A stretch of 64,000 nt of DNA. It comes from Anastatus disparis. Lineage: Eukaryota > Arthropoda > Insecta > Hymenoptera > Eupelmidae. The notes below the pieces were generated by a model. That model saw only the letters and a program-made list of their open reading frames with translations. It did not search any database and was not told where the DNA came from. The first letter of the stretch is position 1. The number at the start of each line of letters is the position of its first letter. Of the stretch, positions 45,180 through 56,875 are shown piece by piece. The DNA is taken from the NCBI GenBank assembly GCA_017163975.1, contig JAFFSR010000021.1:1416501-1480500 (forward strand), read 5' to 3'. Made by a program: the position numbers and the translations under genes.

Positions 45180-46597
45180 AACGGAGATTCAAGTTCTTAT
45201 GCTGAAGCAATGAAGTAAAAAGAACGACAGAGATGGACAGAAGCTATTAACGAAGAATTACATTTTATGTACAAGAATAATGTATGGAAACAAGTAGACA
45301 GATCTACTGTATTGAATAACGACAGAAAGCCAAACATCATTGATTCTAAATGGGTATTCAAACGAAAGACAGAATCGAATGGCAAAGAAAAATATAAAGC
45401 AGGATTGGTAATACGTGGATTCAAAGACAGAAACATTTATGATTTACAAGAGACATACGCACCAATTTCTCGTTTACCTTTAATTAGATCAATACTAGCC
45501 ATTGCTAATAAATTGGATTTAGAAATATGTCAAATGGATGTAAAGACAGCATTTTTAAATGGATACCTAAACAGTGAAATATACATGGAAATACCAGAAG
45601 GAATGAAAATCACAGAAGAAATCAAAAGAAATAAAATCTGCAAATTGGAAAAGGCACTATATGGTCTAAAGGTTAGTCCAAATGTTGGAATGAAAGATTC
45701 AAAGAAACAGTTGAAAAATATGGATTAAAACCATTTAACAATAAACCATGTTTATTTACTCAACGAGAAAAGGACAGATTTTTGTTTTTGATTTTATATG
45801 TAGATGATATCTTGTTAATATGCAATAATATGCAAATGCTAAAAAGGATGAAATCAAACTTGAAGAATGAGTTTGAAATGACAGAAATTGGAGAGCCTAA
45901 AAACTTCTTAGGCTTAGAAATCAAAAGAAATCGACAGAAAGGAATTCTAAGTATAAAACAAGAAAAATACATTAATAGAATGATGGAAAAATTTGGATTT
46001 CATGAATCACACCCACAACGAACTCCTATGATAACTAACCAAATGGCGAATCGAGAAAGAAGACAAGGAGAAGAGACCGAAAAGATTGAAGAAAATTTAA
46101 TGACAGAAAATGCAAACAATGTACCATATCGAGAAGCAGTGGGCACTCTAATGTATCTTTCAAATGCAAGTAGACCAGATATCACCTATGCAGTGAACGT
46201 ACTTAGTAGACATCAAAACAATCCTACTGACAGTGATTGGGAAATGGTAGAACGAGTTTTTAAGTGTTTGAAAGATACTAAAAATCTTGAATTAAAATAC
46301 ATAGGACAGATTGAAGATTTTCAAGGTTTTTCAGATGCAAGTTTTGGAGACTGCAAAGGTTCATTAACAACTAGTGGCTATGCAATTAAATTGTTTGGAG
46401 ACACTGTAACCTGGAAAACTCACCGACAGAGATATGTAGCATTATTAACATGTCAAGCAGAGTATGTTGCAATGAGCGAGTGTGCTCAGAAATTAGTTCC
46501 ATTGTATCTAATATTAAGGGAGTTGTTACAAAGAGAATTAGCACACATGTCATTATCGTGTGATAACAAGGCAGCATTTGCGACATCATTAAAATAA
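45180..46597 (+). pseudogene. Copia reverse transcriptase and RNase H
   Basis: The RT begins around 45200 (WTEAINEELHFMYKNNVWK) and shows SKWVFKRKTE, YAPISRLPLIRSILAIA, QMDVKTAFLNGYLNSEIYME and LEKALYGLK. It shifts frame near 45690-45730 and resumes with FLILYVDDILLI, the Copia YVDD catalytic motif, followed by GEPKNFLGLEI and YREAVGTLMYLSNASRPDI. RNase H follows with FSDASFGDC, CQAEYVAMSE and CDNKAA. The frame ends at 46597, before the usual KHIDI...LADILTK tail. It would copy the element's RNA into DNA. Confidence 0.92.
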
Positions 46598-46600
46598 TGG

Positions 46601-48634
46601 AAATTAAAAGAAGAAAAAATTTAGAATTAAGAATGAAGTTTAAAAAAAAAGAAGCTAGAAAATAAGCGTTAGTCAAAAAGAAAAAATTAGCTGAAAAAAA
46701 TAGAGCAGCAATTACAATTGAAAAACAATAGAAAAAGAAAAATCAAAAGATAAGGAAAAGAAGATAAAAGTTTAAAAAACTCAAGATGATAGTGTGGAAT
46801 TTTCTCTTAGAAATAAAAATAATAATAAAGAAAAAGTAAACACAAAAATTTGCTGTTAATTCAAAAATTATTATATTAATAAATGTAACTATTTAATGAC
46901 TTATGTTTGTACTGTATGCATTATTAATAATATATTTAATAACACGTTATCTATAAAAATAATATTATATTTACACATGTTATTTATCCTTAAATAAGTT
47001 ATTTTAATCTATATATTTTCAGATTTTTTTCGTATGTACTGTCGTATGTATGGTCAATTACTATCTTAACTATGCCATTAACTGTGTTTAGATGTCATTT
47101 ATTTTTTTATTTTTTTTTGTAATACTCGAAATCTGTACATAAATGTTCTAATTATTTTATTACTCAATTTCTTAGTTGAAAAACTATTAGTTTTAATCAT
47201 TCTTATAGCTTTATATATAGCAGGCTGCTTAAAAGATCAATCACTATACCACTTACCCCTACTTCGATACCCGTGCAAAGGAGACAATTCTTGCATAAGT
47301 GTAGTTAGTCTCCCTTGCTTCACTTAATTTACAAAAACACCTGTGCAAGAATTACCTACATCGCACAGTTGTATCAAAGGCTATTTTTTGACGGGATGCA
47401 CGATACTCGCTAAACGATGTCCTCAACAAGTGTGAAATTTGTCGCCTAAGTAAGCAAGCGTGATAATCACATGAGTCAAACACGATAATTTGTGAGAATC
47501 TCCTTTTATTCTCGTGTGCGCAGTAATTCACTTGGCACACGCTTTTTAAATCAACTACTTTGGAAATGCAGAATAAGCACAAGAAAACAAGTAAGATCCC
47601 ACGTGAGACTGCAAATACCAAAGAATTTTTCTTTGAAATATTTATATATTCAACTCAAAATAAAAATTATTGTATAGATGACTGAAATGTTTTTATCATT
47701 CTGTAATTTTCTTGCAACGAGTAATGTATCAATTTACAAATATATGGAAGTAGAATAATGTATTAACCTATAAATAGTGGTTTATCAATAAAAATGTTGA
47801 ACTATACAACACTCTTGAATTAAATGAAAATTTTTGGAGAATTCTTTGAAAGCATAAGTATCTTTTGTTTTTCTTTAAAGTATAACTTTTAGATTTATCT
47901 GTAGAATAGATACTTTTGCTAAATAATTTCGTTGTTCAAAGAAAGTAGGAAAATATGAAAGTGAAAATAATTTATCCTTAAATTTGCAATGTTATTTATA
48001 TAGAATTTCTTTTGTTGCTAAAGGATATTTTCATGCAGGAATACACATGGGATTAAGAAAATTGTATGTTTTCAATTTTAGTATCATAACATTAATTCAG
48101 TAATTAAATTTTAAATCTCATACTTTTATAATTCATTTTTTATATAATGAAACTTTAAAAATTTAATAATCTGAAATGGTATACTATTTTAGAAAGTAAA
48201 AATGATTATTTATTTTGGATTTTTGAGTAAAGCTACTAATAATTAATAATATAATTAATAAATAATTTTCATCAATAAATATAACATATAAAGTTGATCG
48301 TGAATATTTCGGTTGACAAAAAGTAATTAAAATTTATTATCTAATATTATATTTTAACAATTTTTCTTAGAACTAAATTCACATAGAATTCTGTATTTTA
48401 TAATGAAAAACATCTTCAAAATGTGCATCATATATATGAATCACTTTCGCAACTGATTTATGTTTTGAAATCTCTCTTGATTCCATTACGTTGCAAGCTC
48501 TGTCTTACTGATGATGGTTCATAGATGAGGAATAAACCTATCTACAAAAGAAGGAAGATTAAATTTTGAAAGAATAAAATAAGGACGATATTTGATTAGA
48601 CGGAAATAGATCACAAAGGATAAACATAGAACTA
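46601..48634. other. Spacer between Copia remnant and Drep2
   Basis: The first 250 bp are A-rich and may be decayed Copia 3' sequence. Near 47285-47355 CAATTCTTGCATAAGTG is partly mirrored by TGTGCAAGAATTACC. Otherwise AT-rich with no gene recognised; the part nearest 48634 will include the Drep2 3' untranslated region. Confidence 0.45.
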
Positions 48635-50071
48635 TTAAAGTCTATCTTCCTCTTCGTCGTCATCGTTATCTTCATTATTTTCATCTGATTCTTCTTTATA
48701 TCCTGGATGCTCAGAAATAGCATAATAATTGCCATTATAAATAACACCAAGTTCTCGCAACATATCTCCCCTAATTACAGCTTTAATCGTCCAGTTATAA
48801 CATTCATCACTTTCGCTTTCACGGTCTAATCGTTCCACATCAAGAATTTTTGAACTTAATCGTTCAAGTATAATACCAATATCCTTAATACTAAGGTGAT
48901 GTTTTTGATCCACTGTAAGTTGATCTATAAGTAATAAAAATTTCTCTGACGTGATAACTTCATCCTCCATAATAGTATTTTCTGTTTCAGATTCAGAACT
49001 TTCATGTTGATCTAAATGCTGTTGGTGTGTTCGGTGCAATGAATAAGCTCGTGAGTGTACTTCTTCTTCAGTTGTTGTATCACGAAACCGCACATGGCCC
49101 TTAGTGATACCTTGACGTCGAGTACCATCCGAAAGAGAACTTGTTGGCTGCGGTGAAGGTGTTTGTTGAGAGCCATGTGACTGTGTATCTTGAATTGGGG
49201 ATGTTGCTACAGACTTATGAACGGCAATACGTCTACCTTCCTCATGAAGAGCACAGCAGTGGAAATCGCATTCTTGTCCTAAATTGCCATCAGTTCCATT
49301 TATCGGACTACCGTTTCGTGTAACTGGTTGATGTATATGATTGGAACATTCGGCAGTGTGAATATGAATAGTTGTGCTGTCAAAGGAGCTTGTGCCTTGC
49401 TTAACCAAACGACCATGTTGGTTACTTGGTCCGTAGGAACTATTATTCGGACTGGCGAAGCTCCGCTGCACCATATCATCATGATTTATCACAGTGATTT
49501 GTGGGCTACTATAACGTGACCCCTGACCGACAAATTCAGAACAAGTCGGTGATTTATTACCATAGTTTATCTTATCAAGGCTTGTTTGAATTATTAGAGA
49601 AGGTCTTTGCACTGAGTTCAAATCAGCCTTTTTCAATGGTGAAAACTTAGAATTTTGACTATTTTCAGAGATTTTAGATTGTTGTACTTGTGCTGATGAC
49701 GTCGAACGTTGATCCCAGTGCAACACAACTGTGACTCGACCTTTATTGTCCATAATTTTCCATGAAGGGGTTTCATCGTGTAACTCCAAGGCATGGATAG
49801 TTTCACAAACTATTTTCGGGATCGCTGAGATTGCTGTAATTAAGCCCATGCTTTTTTTAGAATTAATACTCTAAATTATAGATACAATTTAACATACCGG
49901 CACGTATGATGTCGACACCTGTTGGACACCACCTTTCGCCATGTCGTAATAGTAACAGGATTGTATTATTAGATAAAGTCTTGAAATATTCACCGTCTTC
50001 TACTTGAGTTCCATCTGATTCTAATACCAATGAAATATTTTCATTTGGAGGAACACCTAATTTTTCTTTAC
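48635..50071 (-). CDS. Drep2-like CIDE-N domain protein, last two exons
   Basis: The exon at 50071-49898 begins after TTCTAG and encodes GKEKLGVPPNENISLVLESD, VEDGEYFKTLSNNTILLLLR, HGERWCPTGVDIIR, the second half of a CIDE-N (CAD) domain. A 64-bp intron (49897-49834, GT...AG) follows; splicing at CAG|C restores AISAIPKIVCETIHALELHD and SWKIMDNKGRVTVVLHWDQR, nearly invariant in insect Drep2 as I recall it. The final exon continues through a Ser/Gln/His-rich low-complexity region and an acidic tail, EEEDRL-stop at 48635. The ATG at 49849 is inside the intron. Drep2 is related to DNA-fragmentation factors but acts at synapses in Drosophila. The 5' exons, including the domain's N-terminal RPFK-type half, were not found in the window and should lie at higher coordinates. 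Frame intact. Confidence 0.9.
49834..49897 (-). other. Short Drep2 intron (64 bp)
   Basis: The minus strand shows GCCG|GTATGTT at the donor and TTAATTACAG|CAATC at the acceptor. Removing it keeps the reading frame and gives the conserved IIRAAISAIP junction. Confidence 0.88.
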
Positions 50072-52104
50072 CTAGAACAGATATAGGAGATATCACTTAA
50101 TAAAATATACTTAGCATTAGCAAAAATTATAAATCAAATTAATAGCTACATGTGAGTGCATTACATCAATTGATCCATTAGCACCAAAAACATAAAAAAA
50201 TAAACATGTTTTGGCCTATGACTAACAGATTCTTGCAATATATACTTTTTTCTTTTATTTACTGTTAATACATCAAAACTATTTTATACTCATAAAATCG
50301 AATCAGAAATAGTCGACTTCAATCAAACTAACAAGGGTTCACTCAACCCTCTGGGTGATAGATTTTTATTAAACTTGGTAAATGAATTTCTTTTACATGA
50401 AAATTATAGCCTTTCAAAGGATTCATTCCATTGGATCCTCTGGACACAGTTATCGATAAGTCAATTTTATAAAATATGCTATATTTCTGCAATGATTATC
50501 TGCAGTTAACATTGTCCTCTGCAAAAGGTTTCATTAATCAAGGGTCATTTTCTGATTTTGAAAAGTTTTACTAATTTCAAAAGCTATATTTTGTAGAAAT
50601 ATAATATATATGGGGCACAAAACACCTTGCTTTCGGCCCCACCACCGTCTTTGAGTTTATTGCTTTTTTATAGAAAATTTAGTGTAGAAAAAGCTTTAGT
50701 AAGTTTTTCTACTCTATATTATTTATTTTCGTTTACATGAGGAAAATAGTAAGATAAACTTTCAATTGATTTTTTCTTAATTTTACTTTTTTGCAATCTT
50801 CCTTAAATTTATAGCTAAAATGATTGATACACTATATAAAATTATCTTTTTATTGCTGGGTTCAATAATCAATATGTCAATAATGATTTTCAAAAAGTTT
50901 CTTAACGAGATATAATTTCATTTTTATTTCGTTAATTGCATAATGGTTTACGGTTTACAAATATTTAAAATATTAAGAATTTTTTTAATTAAACTTTTTT
51001 AAATCTTGATTGTTTGTTTTTATTTGAATTTGAAAAAAGTTAATTTCTATTTTTATTTTGATAAAATATTTATCTCAATCCAAGCTCAAAAAAGTTTTTT
51101 ATCGATTTTATATTCCGTTTGGATTTTATAAGGAAAATAGTAGCTCGTAATTATTTATGTAACTTTTCTTAAATTTAAATTTGCGCCCTTGTGCTTCTGT
51201 GGTGGTTTTTACCGTTTTGTTCTGCTACAGTCAGTCCCACTTGATCGTATTCACAGATAATCGATTTGCGATTAGTTTGTTCATTTATATTGCATTTCAA
51301 AAAATATTAGAAGCTTTCATGATTTAATTTTATACAAAATAGTTAATTTTAAATAAATCATTTTATACTTTTTATGCATCCCTGTAAATCTGCATTTACA
51401 TAAACATATAATGAGTTCAAAGTGCACAGAGTTCAAATTGATATTGAGCTGAACAAACTCAAAACTTTAAAATAATCAAAAAGAAAGTATATTTTTAAGG
51501 ATGTTCTGGCTATACAGTCTGTGTCAAAAGTTAGTATTTTTGATAATGGTTTATATTTTTGGGTAGGAAGGGTTTATTCAATTTTTCACAAAGTAATTTA
51601 TTAGATAATATTAAAACAATCATTTTAACCCTTATTTGACTTAAATATATAAATTCATTAAAAAGTTATAACATTTTAGAGTTTATAACTTTTACCGAAA
51701 TCTAATGTAATCATAAACAAAGGTGCCAAAGTTTTAAAAATGATTTTATTCGACAGCAACAAAGTTTATTTTGTTCATTTTAAAATTTAGAATCTATTGA
51801 CAAAGATGGAATTTTCATTTTTATTTTTTATTCAAATTTATTGCTAATTGTTTACGAAAAAATGTTTATGTCTCAGACGGTACTCACTATTTTATCGTAG
51901 AAATAGTGGCAATGAATTTAAGTAAGAAATAAAAATTGAAATTCGAAAAAAATTATACTTTGATATATGTTAACGAAAACTATTATTTTAATTTTTGATA
52001 AAAATTAAAATAATAGTTTTCGTTGACAAAACGTTTCGTTAATAAAATTGAATAAAAATACTTTTTATTTCCGATTATAATTTCAATTTTTTGTATCTAT
52101 AGAT
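50072..52104. other. Intergenic or Drep2 intron, AT-rich
   Basis: No coding signal recognised. A dispersed repeat at about 50390-50620 matches 58075-58285 in reverse orientation (shared GATAAGTCAATTTT, GCTATATTTCTGCAAT, AACATTGTCCTCTGCA-type blocks). Because the first Drep2 exons are missing, much of this stretch may be a long first intron. Confidence 0.5.
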
Positions 52105-52612
52105 TGTTATATCTTTACTAATTTTTAATAATACTATACTACCGTGTTAAGTAAAAACTTACATAAGTGTAAAATTAATAAAAGTGATAAATTGAAATAA
52201 TATCAATTTTGTTCGATCCAATTTTTAATTTTTCAATACTTAAGTAATCTTTATTTCCTCATTTTTTAGCGAAAAATTTGAAACAACTTTTTTTTATTCA
52301 TTTAATAGGTTATTTTTTTTATCGGATTTATTGATAGAAAAAATTTATTTTTCATCGAAATGTCACTTATGTAAGTTTTTACTTAACACGGCAGTATAAG
52401 GTGGCTAGGGTACACAATTAATCATTTACACGATATAAGTATATTAACCATTTATTGTTGATAGCTTCAGGAATACAAATAGAGTGAGTGCTGCTCAACT
52501 TGGACGCTCGCAATGGTCTGACTTAGCCGACTGTCTTGCACGCGAAAACTTAGATAAAGACGCTTGGTGGCAGCACTGAGCTGCATTTCTTCAGACAATT
52601 AGATATATTACA
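52105..52612 (-). repeat. 3' LTR of the Gypsy element (split by a MITE)
   Basis: Without the 260 bp of insertion plus duplicated TATA it is about 248 bp and matches the other LTR closely (e.g. AAGGTGGCTAGGGTACACAA, AGACGCTTGGTGGCAGCA). Confidence 0.9.
52139..52394. mobile_element. Palindromic MITE inside the LTR, 256 bp
   Basis: CTACCGTGTTAAGTAAAAAC at 52139 is matched in reverse complement at 52375-52394 (...CTTAACACGGCAG). TATA flanks both ends (52135-52138, 52395-52398), and the other LTR shows the empty site ACTATAAGG with one TATA. A TA target with TIRs starting TACT is the equivalent alternative. The inner arms pair well (ACTTACATAAGTG). Confidence 0.9.
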
Positions 52613-52626
52613 GTTCTTCCCCCCTT

Positions 52627-53053
52627 GATTTTGTTGCTTACAAATCTAGAATTTGACGTGGTTTTTGTGCTCTACTTGAACGCCTAATTGCTTCGATTTC
52701 TTGTTTATTTTTATTCTCGCACTGTAATACATCTTTTTGTAAATCAACAATACTTTTTCTTATATCTCTATTGCGTACATTTGTGTTATTATCTAATGAA
52801 AGGTTACAAACATTTTGATCGATTGACAAGGTATTTTTTTTTGCGCAATATGCGTATTATAGCTAATTTTAGGATTAACAATACTGGGTGAATTATTAAC
52901 ATTTTTAGTGATAACTTTATTATCAATCGAGCTTATAGATTTATTATTACATGGTTTAATTTGATCCGTGTGTCGCTTCCAAGATAAATTATTCGACGTT
53001 CTTACTTCGTACATCACAGGACTTACTAGGAGAGTATCAGACCTCCAGATCAT
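52627..53053 (-). pseudogene. Gypsy pol, C-terminal end of integrase
   Basis: MIWRSDTLLVSPVMYEVRTS followed by NLSWKRHTDQIKP is the GPY/F-like C-terminal module of Gypsy integrases (V-x-Y-E-V...W-x-R-H-x-D-Q). The frame shifts near 52795-52830 and ends with a basic RRSSRAQKPRQILDL tail at 52638. Everything upstream in pol is deleted. Confidence 0.75.
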
Positions 53054-53283
53054 GGATCTTGCTCAAACTTTGGAATAAGTTTTCAGATGTCAAAATATGA
53101 AAGGAAACAGAATTTCAGATCCCAACGCTCAATATTTCCCTAGTTACAGGCAATTAAAGCAAATCACTAAAAAAGTTACTGGATTTTTAAACGCATATAG
53201 TTCCTTAGCATTGATGGCTTGGAGTTCGAAACTTTTTTTAAATGAAAGCTGAGCTCAAATCCTTTCGAAATAGTAATTATAGC

Positions 53284-53604
53284 ATTTTTTTTTCTTTAAA
53301 AAAAAGATTAATATATAAAGGGTTTTATCCTCTATATGATTAACCTTTTTATATGGTGAAGTCGAGGGAGTCCAGCCCGGTACCCGTTTAACACATTACA
53401 TCAGGCTAGAATGTTAGACCCACCATACCGAAAACTTTGACTACCGATGGATGGTAAGCCACTTTTGTGACCAACAATCAGCCGATACTCAATGAGGTCG
53501 GATTTTTTAAGAGTCGCGATATGGGTAGCACATACACTAATTTTCTTTCGAAAAAAAGTCAGAGGTGCCTGGCCAGGATTCGAACCCGTGCCCACCGCGT
53601 TGAA
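53284..53604 (-). mobile_element. tRNA-derived SINE, head-truncated copy
   Basis: The reverse complement matches the SINE at 33885-34231, including GGATTCGAACC (box B complement, 53577-53587), CCCGGTACCCGTTTAACACA and GGTGAAGTCGAGGGAGTCCA. The sequence homologous to box A is missing beyond 53604, and the tail is the T-rich stretch near 53284-53305. Inserted in the Gypsy remnant. Confidence 0.85.
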
Positions 53605-54420
53605 CCCTAACTTCTGTTTCTTAGAAGTGGATGGCTCATTCTTATTGTCAACATTAGTCCCTCTGGAAGATTTCATTTCTTGAACCCAATTCATGGAATT
53701 CGTCGCGTTGCCTGTTGACATGTTTGCCACATCACGAGAAGCTGCTTCCATCGGCGAAGCAAGCTACACTGCTTTGTCGTATGTCAGGTCTTTTTCAAAA
53801 AGCGTTTTTTTGTCAATTCACACTTTAACCCCCATACGAATTGATCTCGCAGATGTTTATTCAAATCTGCCCCAAAAGCACAATGTGTAGTTCATTTTTT
53901 AAGGTCCGCACAGAATGCCTGAACACTTTCACCATCGTTTTTAATACATTTTTTAAACTTATAACGTTCAGTTATTTCACTAGGCTGAGGTTGGAGGTGA
54001 TTTTGTATCAATTGTGTTAACGCATCGTAAGACTTTGTAGATGGAAGATCTGGCATGCACAAATTCCTCAAAAGTGCGTAGCCCTTTTTTCCAATCAACG
54101 TTAATAACAAAGGAACCTTTTTTGTTTCGACTGTATCGTTGGCAACAAAAAATTGATCCAGTCTTTCTTTTCAGAGAATCCACTCTTCATCTTCTGTGAA
54201 TTGCTCTATGTTTCCAACTGTTCCTGTATTATTTATTTTAGCAATCCTCGCTTTTGCCTGTTCTAGATCTTCATCATTCTAGATCTAATCTTAATTTTTC
54301 TGTTTCAAAATCTTTTTTGTCTTGCACTAATTTTTGACGATGCGTAAGGAACTGTTTACGTGATTCCTGAAGCTCCAACTTTTCTTTTTCAAGTTTTTTA
54401 CGTTCTTTTGCTTTCTCATA
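53605..54420 (-). pseudogene. Gypsy gag
   Basis: On the minus strand a Lys/Glu-rich helix (near 54300-54420) is followed by a WI...RLDQFFVAND-type segment broken by stops (near 54130-54200). Then come GKKGYALLRNLCMPDLPSTK, YDALTQLIQNHLQPQPSEIT, ERYKFKKCI, GESVQAFCADLK and, after a frame change near 53890, FGADLNKHLRDQFVWGLK. This is the capsid domain typical of Gypsy elements of the kind common in insects and other invertebrates. Several stops and frame changes inactivate it. The zinc knuckle is not seen, probably lost with the pol deletion or at the SINE insertion. Confidence 0.85.
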
Positions 54421-54524
54421 GAGAAAGTATTGTATCCATAAAAAAAATTTTTTTCTATTTTTTCATTAATTTGTACATATTTAGACTCAGGGAGTCGAAA
54501 AAAGTGGTTTCCAGAAAATATCTG

Positions 54525-54791
<267 letters not shown>

Positions 54792-54794
54792 TCA

Positions 54795-55330
54795 GTACGC
54801 CAAAAATATCTCGAGAACTACTCGATGGATTTGCTTCAAATTTTGCATGCAATTGATTTTTTTTGTCTAACTGGGGGGGCGGGAAGATATTGAAAATTGA
54901 TCTTCTTAGCTCAGTTTTCTTTTTAGAGCTATTTTAAGAATTCTAAAAAAATTTTGATTTTTCATTTTTTTGGTATTTTACGTAAACTACACGAAGAATT
55001 TTCTTGCAAATTATTAATTATTTGCGACTGCCATTATTTGCGAAAGAAGAAAAACTTTTACTTACTGATTTTCTTAGCGCACTTTTTAATTTTAAAGCAA
55101 TTTGAAAATTAAAAAAAAAAAATTTTTGTTTATTTTTCTTTTATTTTACGAAAACCATACGATAGATTCGCTCCAAAATTTGTATGCAAGTTATTCGCTA
55201 TTGTCTAAAGAAAATAAGCTTTGGAAAACTTATTTTCTTAGCGCAGTTTTAATTTAAGAGAATTTTGAAAATTTTCATACAAATTTTTATTTTTCATTCA
55301 TCTTTTTTCTTAGCGTGGTTAGAAATTTCG
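54795..55330. repeat. ~180-bp tandem repeat, three diverged units
   Basis: Each unit has a CGATGGATTTGCTTCAAATT-like segment followed by TTGCATGCAA, TTTTCTTAGCGCAGTTTT and an A/T-rich tail (near 54820, 54985 and 55150). It lies between gag and the 5' LTR of the Gypsy element, where the leader should be. Confidence 0.75.
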
Positions 55331-55603
55331 TTGTCATCGTTCTTTTAAAGTACAAATTTATAAATAAATAATAATGTTAGACAATTTTTTTATATTAAAA
55401 TCACATTTAAATAAATACAAAAAAATTAATGAAACTCAAAGAGCTCTATGAGAAAGCATTCCACCAAAGCACTTGGCAGCGTTTTTGTAATTACTTACGT
55501 GATTTTTCCAATGCTTTCTGTTCCATCAGTGACATGAATTCAATCTTGCATCAGTGACTACACTTTTTGAGCGAAGATTAATACCATTTACCTCGTCGCT
55601 AAT

Positions 55604-55848
55604 TGTTATATCTTTACTAATTAATAATACTATAAGGTGGCTAGGGTACACAATTAATCATTTACACGATATAAGTATATTAACCATTTATTGTTGATAG
55701 CGTCAGGAATACAAATAGAGTGAGTGCTGCTCAACTCGAGCGCTCGCAATGGTCTGACTTGGCTGGCTGTCTTGCGCGCGACAACTTAGATAAAGACGCT
55801 TGGTGGCAGCATTGAGCTATATTTCTTCAGACAATTAGATATATTACA
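55604..55848 (-). repeat. 5' LTR of the Gypsy element
   Basis: 245 bp, TG...CA ends, intact relative to 52105-52612. It supplies the uninterrupted sequence at the MITE target site. Confidence 0.9.
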
Positions 55849-55865
55849 CAGATAAAATGTTATCA

Positions 55866-56216
55866 GGGGGCCGAACTATCTGTCTTTGTCTAATAGCGTT
55901 TTTCATCATTTATACACTGAGAAAAAAGATTCCTTATAGTTAATAATTTTTCATAACAGTTAAGAAATACGGACTTTAAAAGAACAAATTCAGATTTCTT
56001 AACTGTGAAGGAATCGTATACTTAGATTCATGAATGAGTAGATCTCATATTATTAAGAAACTACGCAAGAAAATAATTTGATTATTATTACAAAATTTAC
56101 TTATTATACTAATATCTAGCGGGGGCTACTATTTTTTTCATGCTACAACGGATGGTGTTTATATAAATGATGAAAAACTCTATCAGACAAAGACAGATAG
56201 TTCGGCCTGCTCTTAA
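55866..56216. mobile_element. TTAA-type palindromic element, relative of 40756-41144
   Basis: The ends GGGGGCCGAACTATCTGTCT and AGACAGATAGTTCGGCCTGC are complementary, and TTAA is at 56213-56216. The left TTAA is lost. The right arm keeps TATTATACTAATATCTAGCG as in the other copy, but the left arm past about 55915 is unrelated, so part of one arm was replaced. Its end GGCCTGCTCTTAA resembles the end GACCTGCTCTTAA of the 11416 and 31813 family. Confidence 0.75.
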
Positions 56217-56389
56217 AAAGAAATCATAATATGATTAACATAACACATAGTGCCTTTCTTAAGCTCAAAGAAGGAAGTGTTTTATAAATTCATCTTTACA
56301 CATGAAAACCTTCCTCACTTACATTGTACGATGCATAATGCTTATATCTGCAAAAATATAAAAAAAACTTTTTTCTGCGCTCTTTGTTA
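56217..56389. other. Short spacer
   Basis: Nothing recognised. Confidence 0.4.
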
Positions 56390-56770
56390 GAATAGATAGT
56401 CTTCGTTTACATAAAAATAAAAATAATAGTTTTCGTCAACATACATCGAAGTATGATTTTTTTTCGTTTAAAATCGTTGAGGAGTGATAGTCTTCGCTTA
56501 CATAAAAATTAAAATAATAGGTTTCGTCAACATACATCGAAGTATGATCTTTTCGTTTAAAATCGTTAAGGAGTAATAGTCTTCATCCACATAAAAATTA
56601 AAATAATAGTTCTCGTCAACATACATCGAAGTATAATTTTTTTCGTTTAAAATTATTGTGGAGTGGTAGTCTTCGTTTACATAAAGATTAAAATAATAGT
56701 TTTCGTCGTATATGGTGGAAATTATAGTCTTCGTCGAATGTCTGAAGATAATAGTCTTCGTAAGCACCGT
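56390..56770. repeat. Minisatellite, ~90-bp unit
   Basis: About four units with TAGTCTTCGTTTACATAAA, AATTAAAATAATAGTTTTCG, TCAACATACATCGAAGTA and TTTCGTTTAAAATCGTT blocks. The minus strand is open for 89 codons through it, a by-product of repetition. Confidence 0.9.
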
Positions 56771-56875
56771 CGATATGTCCTTTAAAGGTTACGATATCAG
56801 TTTTTTAAAAAAGTGAACGCATTACAAGCCTTTTTATATAATTCCCAGGTTGTCATTATAAAATTATACAGTATC

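Larger units (their letters stand above)
41472..46600 (+). mobile_element. Ty1/Copia retrotransposon, decayed, LTRs not found
   Basis: The order gag - protease - integrase - RT - RNase H is that of Copia elements, which distinguishes it from Gypsy. The reading frame is interrupted by several frameshifts and stops, and the end of RNase H is missing after 46597. Flanking LTRs were not identified. The coding strand is unusually rich in GACAG. Confidence 0.95.

Noticed and set aside
41145..47200. LTR pair for the Copia element.
   Set aside because: I compared the leader (41145-41471) with sequence after 46600 and found no convincing long match with TG...CA ends.
49834..49849. ATG at 49849 as the start of a 404-codon Drep2 protein.
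   Set aside because: Splicing at 49834/49833 restores conserved residues and puts this ATG inside the intron; the true start lies in upstream exons.
53401..53751. 116-codon minus-strand open frame.
   Set aside because: It is a chance fusion of Gypsy gag remnant (53605-53751) with SINE sequence (53401-53604).
56498..56767. 89-codon minus-strand frame with repeated Tyr-Phe and Asp-Glu segments.
   Set aside because: Exactly follows the ~90-bp minisatellite; no independent coding evidence.
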